From contig CAZYQW010000067.1 in NCBI GenBank assembly GCA_964649825.1, forward strand, positions 1 through 64,000: 64,000 nucleotides of DNA, given 5' to 3'. Made by a program: the position numbers and the translations under genes. Below, in pieces: positions 23,874-32,003 of this stretch; position 1 is the stretch's first letter; each line of letters begins with the position of its first letter. The notes beneath the pieces are model-generated. The model ran no database searches. It was not told the origin of the DNA and saw nothing but the letters and a program-made list of their open reading frames with translations. The stretch comes from CAZYQW01 sp964649825 (lineage in GTDB: Bacteria; Planctomycetota; B15-G4; JADJEK01).

Positions 23874-26807
23874 TCAACCCATCGAGCCGCCCACGCGCGA
23901 GCAGGCCTCGAGCTCCTTCGTGAGTTCGTCGATCTGGACCGGCTTGCCGATGAACGCGTCCATGCCGGCGGCCAGGCACGCGTCACGATCCTCGACCATC
24001 GCGTTCGCGGTCATCGCCACGATGCGCGGCCGCCGCTCGGCGGGGACGAGCTCGCAGACCCGACGACTTGCTTCGAGACCGTCCATCTCGGGCATCTGAA
24101 CGTCCATGAAGACGACGTCGTAGTCCCCGGCGAGGACGGCATCGACCGCCTGGCGCCCGTTCGACGCGATGTCCGCCGTGTAGCCGAGCCGCTCCAGCAG
24201 CTTGCGGGCGACCTTCTGGTTCACGACGTTGTCCTCCGCGATCAGGATCCGCAGCGGGTTGCGGCCGGCCGTGTTCGCATCGATCGCGCTCGGCGCGCGC
24301 TCCCGCCGCGGCGCACGCTGGCCCTCCTCGAACACGTCGATCAGGACGTGAAGGAGGCGTTCCGATTTGACCGGCTTGGTGAGGACCGCGGCGAAGACCG
24401 AGTTCGGCGCGGCCTCGGGATCGCCGGCGTCGAGGTTCGCCACGCCGAGCGAGGTCAAGAGGACGAGCCGCAGGTGGCGTCGTTGCGGCGTCTTCAGGAT
24501 CCGTGACGCGAGGCGCCGCCCGTCGAGCCCCGGCATCTGCCCGTCGACGATCGCGAGGTCGAACGTCCGCCGCGTGCCGAGGATCTCGAGCGCCTCGCGC
24601 CCCGACGCGGCGGTCACGACGTCGGCGCCCCACCGCGAGAGCTGCGCCCCGAGCACGCGGAGGTTCGTGACGTTGTCGTCGACGAGGAGGAAGGAGCGTC
24701 CGGCCAACGACGCGCTCGAGTCGTCGTCCTCGCTCGGCGACTCGGCGACCGGTACCTGCAGCGTGAAGCGGAACGTCGACCCGACCCGCTCCTGGCTCTC
24801 GACCCACATCCGACCGTTCATGAGCTCGGCGAGCCGCCGGCTGATGGCGAGTCCGAGGCCGGTGCCGCCGAACCGCCTCGTCGTCGACACGTCGACCTGG
24901 GTGAACGCCTCGAACAAGATCGGAACGCGATCCCTCGGGATTCCGATCCCGGTGTCGCGGACCGCGAACTCGAGCTCCACGAGGTCGTCGTCGAGCTCGC
25001 GCGCGTCGACGCTGACCACGACCTCCCCGCGCTGGGTGAACTTGATGGCGTTCGACAGCAGGTTCAGCAGGATCTGACGCACGCGCAGCTCGTCGCCCCG
25101 CACGCGCGCCGGCACCGAGTCCGCGAGCTCGCAGATCAGGTCGACGCCGGTCTCCGCCACTTTCGCCGCGACGAGGTCGAGCGACTCCTCGACGCAGGAC
25201 CGGACGGAGAACGGGACCTGCTCGAGCTCGATGCGGTCCGCGTCGATCTTCGAGTAGTCGAGGATGTCGTTGATGATCGTGAGCAGGGTGTCCCCGCTCG
25301 ACCGGATCGTCTCGGCGTAGTCGCGCTGCTCGTCGGTGAGCTCGGTGTCCAGCAGCAGGCTCGTCATCCCCACGACGCCGTTCATCGGAGTCCGAATCTC
25401 GTGGCTCATGTTCGCGAGGAACATCGCCTTGGCGCGCGCGGCCTCCTCGGCCGCGTGCTTGGCGATCTCGCTCTCGCGCCGCCGCCGGACCTCCACCTCG
25501 AGCGCGTTGTTGGCTCGAACCAGTTCGGCGTTGCGTTTGCGCTCCTCGCGCACGAGCCCCTCGAGTCGCGCGGCGACGGAGCGGAAGCTCGTGACGACGG
25601 TATCGACCTCGATCGTTCCCGCGGCGCCGACGTCGACCTCGAAGGCGCTCTCGTCCAGCCGTCGCGCGGCGTCGCACAGCCGTTCGAGCGGTCGCGTGAG
25701 CTGCCGGGCCACGAACACCGAGACCAAGCCCGTCACGATCGCGGCCAGGACGAGGACGACGAGCCCCATGCGCCACGCGCGCCCGACGATCGCGAACGCC
25801 TCGCGACCGGACTGCACGACGATCGCGGTCCATCCCAGCGTCTGCACGCCGGCGTCGATCAGGTCGGTCACCTCCCCGGTGACCACCTGGACCGCCGGGA
25901 TCGATGCGTACCCGATGACGGCGACGTCCTCCGCGGCCTCGTCGTACGCCCAGACCGTCGATCCGTTCGCGATCCCGCTCGGAAGGCCCTCGATGCGCCG
26001 TTCCCCGAGCCATGAGACCTGGAGCCCGTCGATCGCGCTGGAGCCGTCGGCTCGAATGATCAACACCTCGCCGGTCCGACCGAAGCGCGTCGAACCGACC
26101 ATGGCGATGATCTGCTCCACGTCGAGCGTGGAGCGGAGGACGCCGATCACCGACCCGTCGTCCCCGTAGACCGGCACCGCGGCGGGCAGCGCGACGACGC
26201 CGGCGCTCTCGTCGAACTGGGGCTGCGCGATGTAGACCGCTCCCTCGCCGCCGGCGTACGACGACGCCCACCAGGGTTCGTCGGACTGATCGTAGTCCGT
26301 GACCCGGTTCGTCGCGGCGACGGTCGACCCGAGTCGATCGGTCACGAACACCTCGGAATGGTCCGGGAACTGGTGGAGGAACCGGAGGAGCGGCAGGACC
26401 GCCGGGTTCACCGCGGGATCCGCATCGAGGTAGCGGGCGACGAACGCGTCGTCGGGCGACGCGTTCCGCCAAAGTTCGTCGAGCTCCAAGACGCGCGCGC
26501 GGTCCGCGGCCACGTCGCCCGTGTACGCCGCGTTCGCGCGTTCGATCGCGTCGCGGATCGGGATCGATTGGGACAGGACCTGGAGCCGTCCGACCTGCTG
26601 CCGGAAGTAGAGCAGGATCTCCTGCGCGACCATCGCGCCCTTGCACGTGAACGCGTCACGAACGGTTCCTTCGACCGAGCCGCCGACGAGCCGGAGCATC
26701 GCGCCGGCCGTCAACGTGACCGCGACGACGACGATCGCCGTCATGACGACCGCGAGCCGGGCACGAAAGGTGGGTTTCCACCCGCGCCTTGCCTTGGTCC
26801 GTTCCAT
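23874..26807 (-). CDS. Hybrid sensor histidine kinase with two receiver domains
   Basis: 977 aa. A membrane helix near 19-41 and a second near 345-367 flank a large extracytoplasmic sensor region of Cache type (VYIAQPQFDESAGVVALPAAVPVYGDDG in part). A HAMP-like linker and coiled coil lead to HisKA (SHEIRTPMNGVVG, H469) and a HATPase domain (GTGLGLAISRRL). Two receivers follow, with phospho-acceptor candidates D755 (VDGQMPG) and D902 (MDVQMPEMDG). No output domain is present, so phosphotransfer to a separate protein is expected. The start is set by GGAGG five bases before the ATG. Confidence 0.92.
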   Translation of the reverse strand: MERTKARRGWKPTFRARLAVVMTAIVVVAVTLTAGAMLRLVGGSVEGTVRDAFTCKGAMVAQEILLYFRQQVGRLQVLSQSIPIRDAIERANAAYTGDVAADRARVLELDELWRNASPDDAFVARYLDADPAVNPAVLPLLRFLHQFPDHSEVFVTDRLGSTVAATNRVTDYDQSDEPWWASSYAGGEGAVYIAQPQFDESAGVVALPAAVPVYGDDGSVIGVLRSTLDVEQIIAMVGSTRFGRTGEVLIIRADGSSAIDGLQVSWLGERRIEGLPSGIANGSTVWAYDEAAEDVAVIGYASIPAVQVVTGEVTDLIDAGVQTLGWTAIVVQSGREAFAIVGRAWRMGLVVLVLAAIVTGLVSVFVARQLTRPLERLCDAARRLDESAFEVDVGAAGTIEVDTVVTSFRSVAARLEGLVREERKRNAELVRANNALEVEVRRRRESEIAKHAAEEAARAKAMFLANMSHEIRTPMNGVVGMTSLLLDTELTDEQRDYAETIRSSGDTLLTIINDILDYSKIDADRIELEQVPFSVRSCVEESLDLVAAKVAETGVDLICELADSVPARVRGDELRVRQILLNLLSNAIKFTQRGEVVVSVDARELDDDLVELEFAVRDTGIGIPRDRVPILFEAFTQVDVSTTRRFGGTGLGLAISRRLAELMNGRMWVESQERVGSTFRFTLQVPVAESPSEDDDSSASLAGRSFLLVDDNVTNLRVLGAQLSRWGADVVTAASGREALEILGTRRTFDLAIVDGQMPGLDGRRLASRILKTPQRRHLRLVLLTSLGVANLDAGDPEAAPNSVFAAVLTKPVKSERLLHVLIDVFEEGQRAPRRERAPSAIDANTAGRNPLRILIAEDNVVNQKVARKLLERLGYTADIASNGRQAVDAVLAGDYDVVFMDVQMPEMDGLEASRRVCELVPAERRPRIVAMTANAMVEDRDACLAAGMDAFIGKPVQIDELTKELEACSRVGGSMG

Positions 26808-26911
26808 GCCGCCTCCGAGAGCCACTCGCTCCTGGTTCATCGGCGAAACACGGGTCGGATCTTGCGTCCCTTGGTCGGCGGCCGGCGGGACGTTCGACGG
26901 CGAGGTGCTCC

Positions 26912-28102
26912 TCAGAAGTCGTTGGTCGCGTTGCCCTTCACCTTGTTGTCGCGCCCGCCGTTGTCCGTTCCGTCGTCGACGAAGCCGTCCCCTTTCTTCG
27001 CCACGTTCCCTTCCACCCACGTTTGGTCGCCCTGCACCAGCACGCCTTCGCCGCCGTTCCCCTTCATGCTCGACCCGCGAACCGTGCCTCCGGACACGCC
27101 GGCCAGGACGAAGACGCCGTGCCCGCCGTTGCCGTCGGCGGCGACCCCGACCACGTGCATGCCATCCTGGTCGAGGACGATTCCGTGCGACGCGTTCGCC
27201 CGCGACGTCCCGCCTTCGACCATTCCTCTCCCGCCCCGGAACCCGAACAGGTTTCCCGACGCGTCGCACCCTTGGAGCACGACCGGTGCGTCGTCGACGT
27301 TGAATCCGCTCTGCAGGTTGTCGCTCCCTTCGCAGCCGTCGAGAAGGTGACCCGAGCCGTCGACGAAGAAGCCGTCGAGCCCGCCGCCGGTCGCCCGGCA
27401 GTTCGAGATGCGATGCCCTTCGCCGTGGACCGTGATCACGCCGCGCTGCGCCGCGTCGCTTCCCCCGACGGCGTCGGCCTCGAACCCGTCGACCGCGACG
27501 TTCCTGGAGGTCGCGGCCAGCACGAGGCCGTTCAACCCGCAGGAGCTCGCCCGGCAACCGGTCAGCGTGTGCGAGGCGCCATCGATCGTGAAGCCGCGGC
27601 CGAGCATCGCCGAGAAGTCGCATCCGTCGAAGCGAACCCCGAACGTTCCGGCGGTGGTGACCGCGCCGAGGTCGTCGCCGGGCGCGCCGATGACGTCCCG
27701 CACGTCGACGTCCCGAGAGGCGCCGCTGATCAAGAGAGCCGGCACGGCGTCGATGCCGCCGCTGTCGAGCTCGAGGTCCTGCAGGATCACGCCGTCGACG
27801 TCCTGGAGCTCGATCGCCGGACTCGGCGAAACGCCGGTGATCCGCACCGACCCGCCGCCGGCCGCCCGGATCGTCAACTGCTCCTGGCCGGGCGCGCCGG
27901 AGAACGAGACGAAGATCGACTCCTGGTACGTGCCGCCCGGAGCGAGGACGATGTCGGTCGCGTCGCCGTTCGCCAGGGCGGCGTCGACCGCGTCCTGGAT
28001 CGTCGCGATCCCGCCCTCGCCGACCGTGATCTTCGCGGCGTGCGCGGAGATCGAGAGCACACCGGCGGCGAGCAGCGCGAGGGAACGAAGTTTCGAGGTC
28101 AT
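26912..28102 (-). CDS. Secreted right-handed beta-helix protein
   Basis: 396 aa with a Sec signal peptide (RSLALLAAGVLSISAHA). It has a pectate-lyase-like start (ATIQDAVDAALANGDATDIVLAPG) followed by many short beta-helix rungs rich in Gly, Asn and Asp. No polysaccharide-lyase catalytic residues are identifiable, so it may be an adhesive or structural surface protein. AGGAGG lies about 9 nt before the ATG. It is 104 nt upstream of the hybrid kinase on the same strand, so they may share a transcript. Confidence 0.8.
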   Translation of the reverse strand: MTSKLRSLALLAAGVLSISAHAAKITVGEGGIATIQDAVDAALANGDATDIVLAPGGTYQESIFVSFSGAPGQEQLTIRAAGGGSVRITGVSPSPAIELQDVDGVILQDLELDSGGIDAVPALLISGASRDVDVRDVIGAPGDDLGAVTTAGTFGVRFDGCDFSAMLGRGFTIDGASHTLTGCRASSCGLNGLVLAATSRNVAVDGFEADAVGGSDAAQRGVITVHGEGHRISNCRATGGGLDGFFVDGSGHLLDGCEGSDNLQSGFNVDDAPVVLQGCDASGNLFGFRGGRGMVEGGTSRANASHGIVLDQDGMHVVGVAADGNGGHGVFVLAGVSGGTVRGSSMKGNGGEGVLVQGDQTWVEGNVAKKGDGFVDDGTDNGGRDNKVKGNATNDF

Positions 28103-28234
28103 CGACGGGTGCCTCCTCTTGGTTTCGGCCGGATGGTCGCGGGCGACGGATCGGACCGTATTGTGGACGACGTTGCGACGTCCACGCTTCCCCGTTCTAA
28201 TTGTCGGGATCTTGGCCCGACCGAGAAGCAACCG

Positions 28235-29182
28235 ATGTCCCGACCCCTGCTCGAGTACCACTCGCTCGAAGACGGCGAGCTGAACCGCCTCTGGTACGAG
28301 GAGAACGACCCTCGCGCCCGGGACGCGTTCCGGCTCCGGTGGTGGCTCGGCGGCGACCCGATCGCCGGGAAGGACCTCTTCGCCGAGTACCACAATCTCC
28401 TGTATCACCGCTGCTTGGAACGAAACGTCCTGCCCGAGGACGACCACGTCGCGGTGTTCCGCCGGTCGGTCGAGACGATCGTGAGCGAGTTTCCCTCCGA
28501 GCCGATCGCGAAGTTCGAGGACCTGTTCCTGCCCCACGTCGATCGCGCGCTCGACGACTTCCTGCGGAATCGTCCCCGGCCCGCGACCCTCGACGCGGCC
28601 GAGGCGAAGCGACGGGTGGACGCGATCCTGGACGAAGGCGGCGAGGCCGGCGCCCTGGTTCGCGCCTGGGTCGCGGGCGAGAAGCCGGACGCCGGCGACG
28701 CCGTGTACGAACGAGCATTCGCGCTCCTCCAGAAGATCGTCCTGGCCCTCGACGGCCCGGACGCGAAGCAGCTCCAGCCCATCATCCGCACCGAGAAGCC
28801 GCCGCCGTCCAAGCTCGACCCGTCCGTCGCGCTGCCCCATTTCGAGGCGCGCCAGCTCTTCACGTTCGCCGCGCACGACGACGACCTGTCGAAACGGGAG
28901 CACCAGCACCTCGAGTGGCGGCAGGCGTGCCGCGAACGGGGTCTCGGCACCCGGATGGTCCTGCGCCGGCTCCGCCAGCTCTACGGCGGTCCGGTTCCCG
29001 ACCTGCCGTTTGTCTCGCCGGAGCTCGCGGACCTGTTCCAGAAGGAGAATCCCGACATACCGGCCGTCGGGCCGGCGACGTCCGCGGGGTCGGGCTCGCG
29101 CGGCAGCGGCCGCGGCACGATGGCGGCGGTGATCATCGCGGTCGTCCTGATCGCGATCGCGCTCGTCGCCGTGCTCCGCTGA
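28235..29182 (+). CDS. Tail-anchored protein of unknown function
   Basis: 315 aa. The protein is mostly helical and charged, with a C-terminal membrane segment (TMAAVIIAVVLIAIALVAVL) preceded by a Gly/Ser linker, which fits a tail-anchored topology with a cytoplasmic body. The first 100 residues (DAFRLRWWLGGDPIAGKDLF, VAVFRRSVETIVSEFP) faintly recall the helical packing of sigma-70 region 2, but no motif is diagnostic. It is 12 nt upstream of the DUF2325-like gene, so the two probably work together. Confidence 0.65.
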   Translation: MSRPLLEYHSLEDGELNRLWYEENDPRARDAFRLRWWLGGDPIAGKDLFAEYHNLLYHRCLERNVLPEDDHVAVFRRSVETIVSEFPSEPIAKFEDLFLPHVDRALDDFLRNRPRPATLDAAEAKRRVDAILDEGGEAGALVRAWVAGEKPDAGDAVYERAFALLQKIVLALDGPDAKQLQPIIRTEKPPPSKLDPSVALPHFEARQLFTFAAHDDDLSKREHQHLEWRQACRERGLGTRMVLRRLRQLYGGPVPDLPFVSPELADLFQKENPDIPAVGPATSAGSGSRGSGRGTMAAVIIAVVLIAIALVAVLR

Positions 29183-29194
29183 CGAGGCCGCCCG

Positions 29195-30535
29195 ATGGAC
29201 CGTCCGCCGCCCCACCGAACCGAGTCGAAACGCGACACTCGCGTGCGGGAGGACGGCGTGGGACACGTCACCGAGAACATCCTGCTGGCACGGTTCACCG
29301 AGAAGCCGCTCGCGCGCTGGATCGAAGCCCTTCTCGATCGGAAGGAGCTCTGCGCGATCGCACCGCGGCTCGGCTTGAATCCGCTGCCGGGGAAGCGGCT
29401 GAAGACGATGCGGGCGAACGATCACGCGCTGCTGCTGGCCCGGACCGCGCTCGGCGACGAGACCTGCCGGCGCGCCGTCGTCGACGCGATGAACGCGAAG
29501 CTCGACGGACCGCTGGTGGCGGATCGCGTCCTGGCCGTCGACGAGGCCCGTCTGCTCGTCTCGCTCTGCGCACGGCTCCGGCCCGAGTCGCGCCACGGCT
29601 TGATCCTCAACCTCCTCGCGAGCGACGAAACAGCTCCGATCGCGATCGAAGCGCTCGAGAACGACCTCTTCCGCTCCGGCGAGCAGACGTCCGAGTCGGA
29701 CCCGGACCGCGAACGCGAGGAGATGCACGCGAGCCTGCTCCGAGCGGAGCACCGGGCCGACAAAGCGGAGGGGTCCCAGAAGTCGGCCGAGCGCGCGATG
29801 GCCGAACGCGAGCGGGGTCTGAAGAACCGGATCGATGATCTGCAGGGGAAGGTGACCGAGCTGCAGACGCGCCTGGGCGACAAGAACCGGGAGTGCGACG
29901 CGATCCGCAAGGAGTGGGACACGCTGAAGGGCGACCTGCGCGTCGCGTTCAACCGGGCCGCCCGCTTCAAGCACGCGCTCGACGAGGCGAAGAGCACGTC
30001 CGAACGCGAGGCGGCCCTGAAGGACGACCTCGCCCGTCAGGCCCAGCGTGCGGACATCGCGGAGGCCAAGCTCGAGATCCTCGAGTACCAGCTCGACCTG
30101 TTGGAGCTCGAGGAGGAGCCCCAGAAGGACGCCGGGCCCGTCGGCAGCGACCCGGTCTCCGAGCACGTCCTCGAGTACATCGAGCGGGCCGGACGAGCCC
30201 CGCGCATCCTCGTCGTCGGCGGAGCCGGCAAGCAGCGCGCGCACCGCGAGCGGGATTTCGCGGGGCTGCTCGAGCGGTTCGGGATCGAGGGCGAGTGGCG
30301 GTTCGCCGACTACACGTCGTGGCACCGCGAGCTCCCGCGCCTGAAGAATGATCTTCGCGGGAGATACGACCTCGTGTTCGTTCTGCACTGGAACCGCACG
30401 ACCTTCGTTCAGAAGATGCACGACGTCGCGCGCGCTGCACAGGTGCGCGTGCGGACGGTTCCGTACCGTGGGTTCCTCTCGCTGCAGGACGCCGTCCGCG
30501 AAGAGGTCGACCGCTTCGTTCGAGAAAAGAGCTGA
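29195..30535 (+). CDS. Coiled-coil protein with a DUF2325-like C-terminus
   Basis: 446 aa. The N-terminal 150 residues are helical, residues about 170-310 are a long charged coiled coil, and the last 110 residues (RILVVGGAGKQR, RYDLVFVLHWNRTTF) match the Rossmann-like pattern of DUF2325. The function is not established. The next gene, an SDR, begins 11 nt later, so a run of co-directional genes starts here. A GTG or a later start would remove the basic N-terminal stretch. Confidence 0.65.
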   Translation: MDRPPPHRTESKRDTRVREDGVGHVTENILLARFTEKPLARWIEALLDRKELCAIAPRLGLNPLPGKRLKTMRANDHALLLARTALGDETCRRAVVDAMNAKLDGPLVADRVLAVDEARLLVSLCARLRPESRHGLILNLLASDETAPIAIEALENDLFRSGEQTSESDPDREREEMHASLLRAEHRADKAEGSQKSAERAMAERERGLKNRIDDLQGKVTELQTRLGDKNRECDAIRKEWDTLKGDLRVAFNRAARFKHALDEAKSTSEREAALKDDLARQAQRADIAEAKLEILEYQLDLLELEEEPQKDAGPVGSDPVSEHVLEYIERAGRAPRILVVGGAGKQRAHRERDFAGLLERFGIEGEWRFADYTSWHRELPRLKNDLRGRYDLVFVLHWNRTTFVQKMHDVARAAQVRVRTVPYRGFLSLQDAVREEVDRFVREKS

Positions 30536-30546
30536 CAGGAGTTCGA

Positions 30547-31326
30547 ATGGGACGACTCGACGGGCGCATCGCCCTCGTCACCGGCGGGGGCACGGGGATC
30601 GGTCGCGCGATCGCCGAACGGTTCGCGGCGGAAGGCGCGCACGTCTGGATCACCGGCCGGCGCGCGGAGAAGCTCGCCGAGACCGTCTCCGCGATCCGCG
30701 ACGCGGGCGGAGACGCGAGCTCGAAGGTCCTCGACGTGCGCGACCTCGACGCGGTCGAGCGCGTCGTGAACGAGGTCGCGGACGCGAGCGCGGGCCTGGA
30801 CGTCCTGGTGAACAACGCCGGCATCTCGGGGCCGACGCCGATCGACTCCGTGACCCACGAGGCCTGGCGCGACATCCTCGCCACGAACCTGGACGGCGCG
30901 TACTTCGCGGCGCGCGCCGCGCTGCTCCGGATGAAGGATCACGCCGGCGCCCGCGTCATCAACGTCGCGACGATCGGCGCCCAGGCGCCGTTCCCGGGCT
31001 GGACGGCGTACTGCGCGTCGAAGGCGGGGCTCGTCGGGGTCACCAAGTGCCTCGCGATGGAGGTCGCAGCGCGCGGCATCACCGTGAACGCGATCCTGCC
31101 CGGCTGGGTCGTGACCGACATGTCGCGAACCGGCGTCGAGTCGATCGCGTCCGGCATGGGCAAGTCGGTCGACGACGCGATGCCGGTCATTCTCTCGAGC
31201 GTCCCCCTCGGCCGCATGAGCGACGCGGACGAGATCGCGGCGATGGCGCTGCACATCGCGTCCGACGACGGACGCGGGATGACGGGCGCGAGCGTGGTGA
31301 TCTCCAACGGCGCCTACATGAACTGA
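30547..31326 (+). CDS. Short-chain dehydrogenase/reductase
   Basis: A 259-aa classical SDR: TGGGTGIG cofactor motif, NNAG, catalytic Ser near residue 140, and YCASKAG carrying the Tyr-x-x-x-Lys pair. Arg after the second beta strand (TGRRAEKL) suggests NADP preference. The substrate cannot be deduced. An AGGAG sequence precedes the ATG at suitable spacing. Confidence 0.9.
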   Translation: MGRLDGRIALVTGGGTGIGRAIAERFAAEGAHVWITGRRAEKLAETVSAIRDAGGDASSKVLDVRDLDAVERVVNEVADASAGLDVLVNNAGISGPTPIDSVTHEAWRDILATNLDGAYFAARAALLRMKDHAGARVINVATIGAQAPFPGWTAYCASKAGLVGVTKCLAMEVAARGITVNAILPGWVVTDMSRTGVESIASGMGKSVDDAMPVILSSVPLGRMSDADEIAAMALHIASDDGRGMTGASVVISNGAYMN

Positions 31327-31348
31327 ACGGCCCTCGTGAATCGAACGG

Positions 31349-31993
31349 ATGAACATGGCCAAGGTCGATCTCCGCACCTTCTGCTACCTCGACGTCCTGC
31401 AGCCGCAGCTCGCGTCGTTCCTCGCGACGATCTCGCAGGGCTACATGCCGGTCGAACGACAGGCGTCCCTCTACATCGAGATCGCGCCCGGCATCGCGAT
31501 CAACCGGATCACGGACATCGCGATCAAGGCGACCGGGGTCGAGCCGGGCTACCAGATCGTCGAACGCGCGTTCGGCGTGCTCGAGGTGCACTCGCACGAC
31601 CAGGGCGCGATCCGCGAGGCGGGCGAGGCGGTGCTTCGCTACCTCGAGGCCGACGAGAACGAGCGGATGAAGCCTCAGGTGATCTCGAGCGAGATCATCA
31701 CCGGTGTCTCCGACTACCAGACGATGTTGATCAACCGGATGCGGCACGGTGACATGATCCTCGGCGGCGAGACGCTCTACATCATGGAGACGCTGCCGGC
31801 CGGCTACGCGGTGCTCGCCGCCAACGAAGCCGAGAAGGCGGCGTCGATCAAGCTGCTCGAGGTGCGCGCGTTCGGCGCGTTCGGACGCCTGTTCCTCGGC
31901 GGCGAGGAGGAGTCGATCCGCGAGGCGTCGAAAGCCGCGATCGCGGCGCTCGAGGGCCTCTCGGGCCGAGACGCCGTCCGCGACAAGTCCTGA
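31349..31993 (+). CDS. Tandem-BMC shell protein
   Basis: 214 aa with two bacterial microcompartment (BMC) domains. The second is the clearer (LYIMETLPAGYAVLAANEAEKAASIKLLEVRAFGAFGRLFLGG, then SIREASKAAIAALEGL). The first (ASLYIEIAPGIAINRITDIAIKAT) is more divergent. Tandem-BMC (BMC-T) proteins form trimers that tile microcompartment shells and often carry a central pore. No other shell protein, vertex protein or encapsulated enzyme is in the window, so this is an orphan unless the SDR upstream is its cargo. An in-frame ATG six bases downstream is an alternative start. Confidence 0.8.
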   Translation: MNMAKVDLRTFCYLDVLQPQLASFLATISQGYMPVERQASLYIEIAPGIAINRITDIAIKATGVEPGYQIVERAFGVLEVHSHDQGAIREAGEAVLRYLEADENERMKPQVISSEIITGVSDYQTMLINRMRHGDMILGGETLYIMETLPAGYAVLAANEAEKAASIKLLEVRAFGAFGRLFLGGEEESIREASKAAIAALEGLSGRDAVRDKS

Positions 31994-32003
31994 CCGGAGT
32001 CGA

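Noticed and set aside
20515..24099. 1194-codon open frame on the plus strand
   Set aside because: Antisense to the spermidine-synthase-like gene; dominated by Arg, Glu, Asp and His runs with no recognisable fold.
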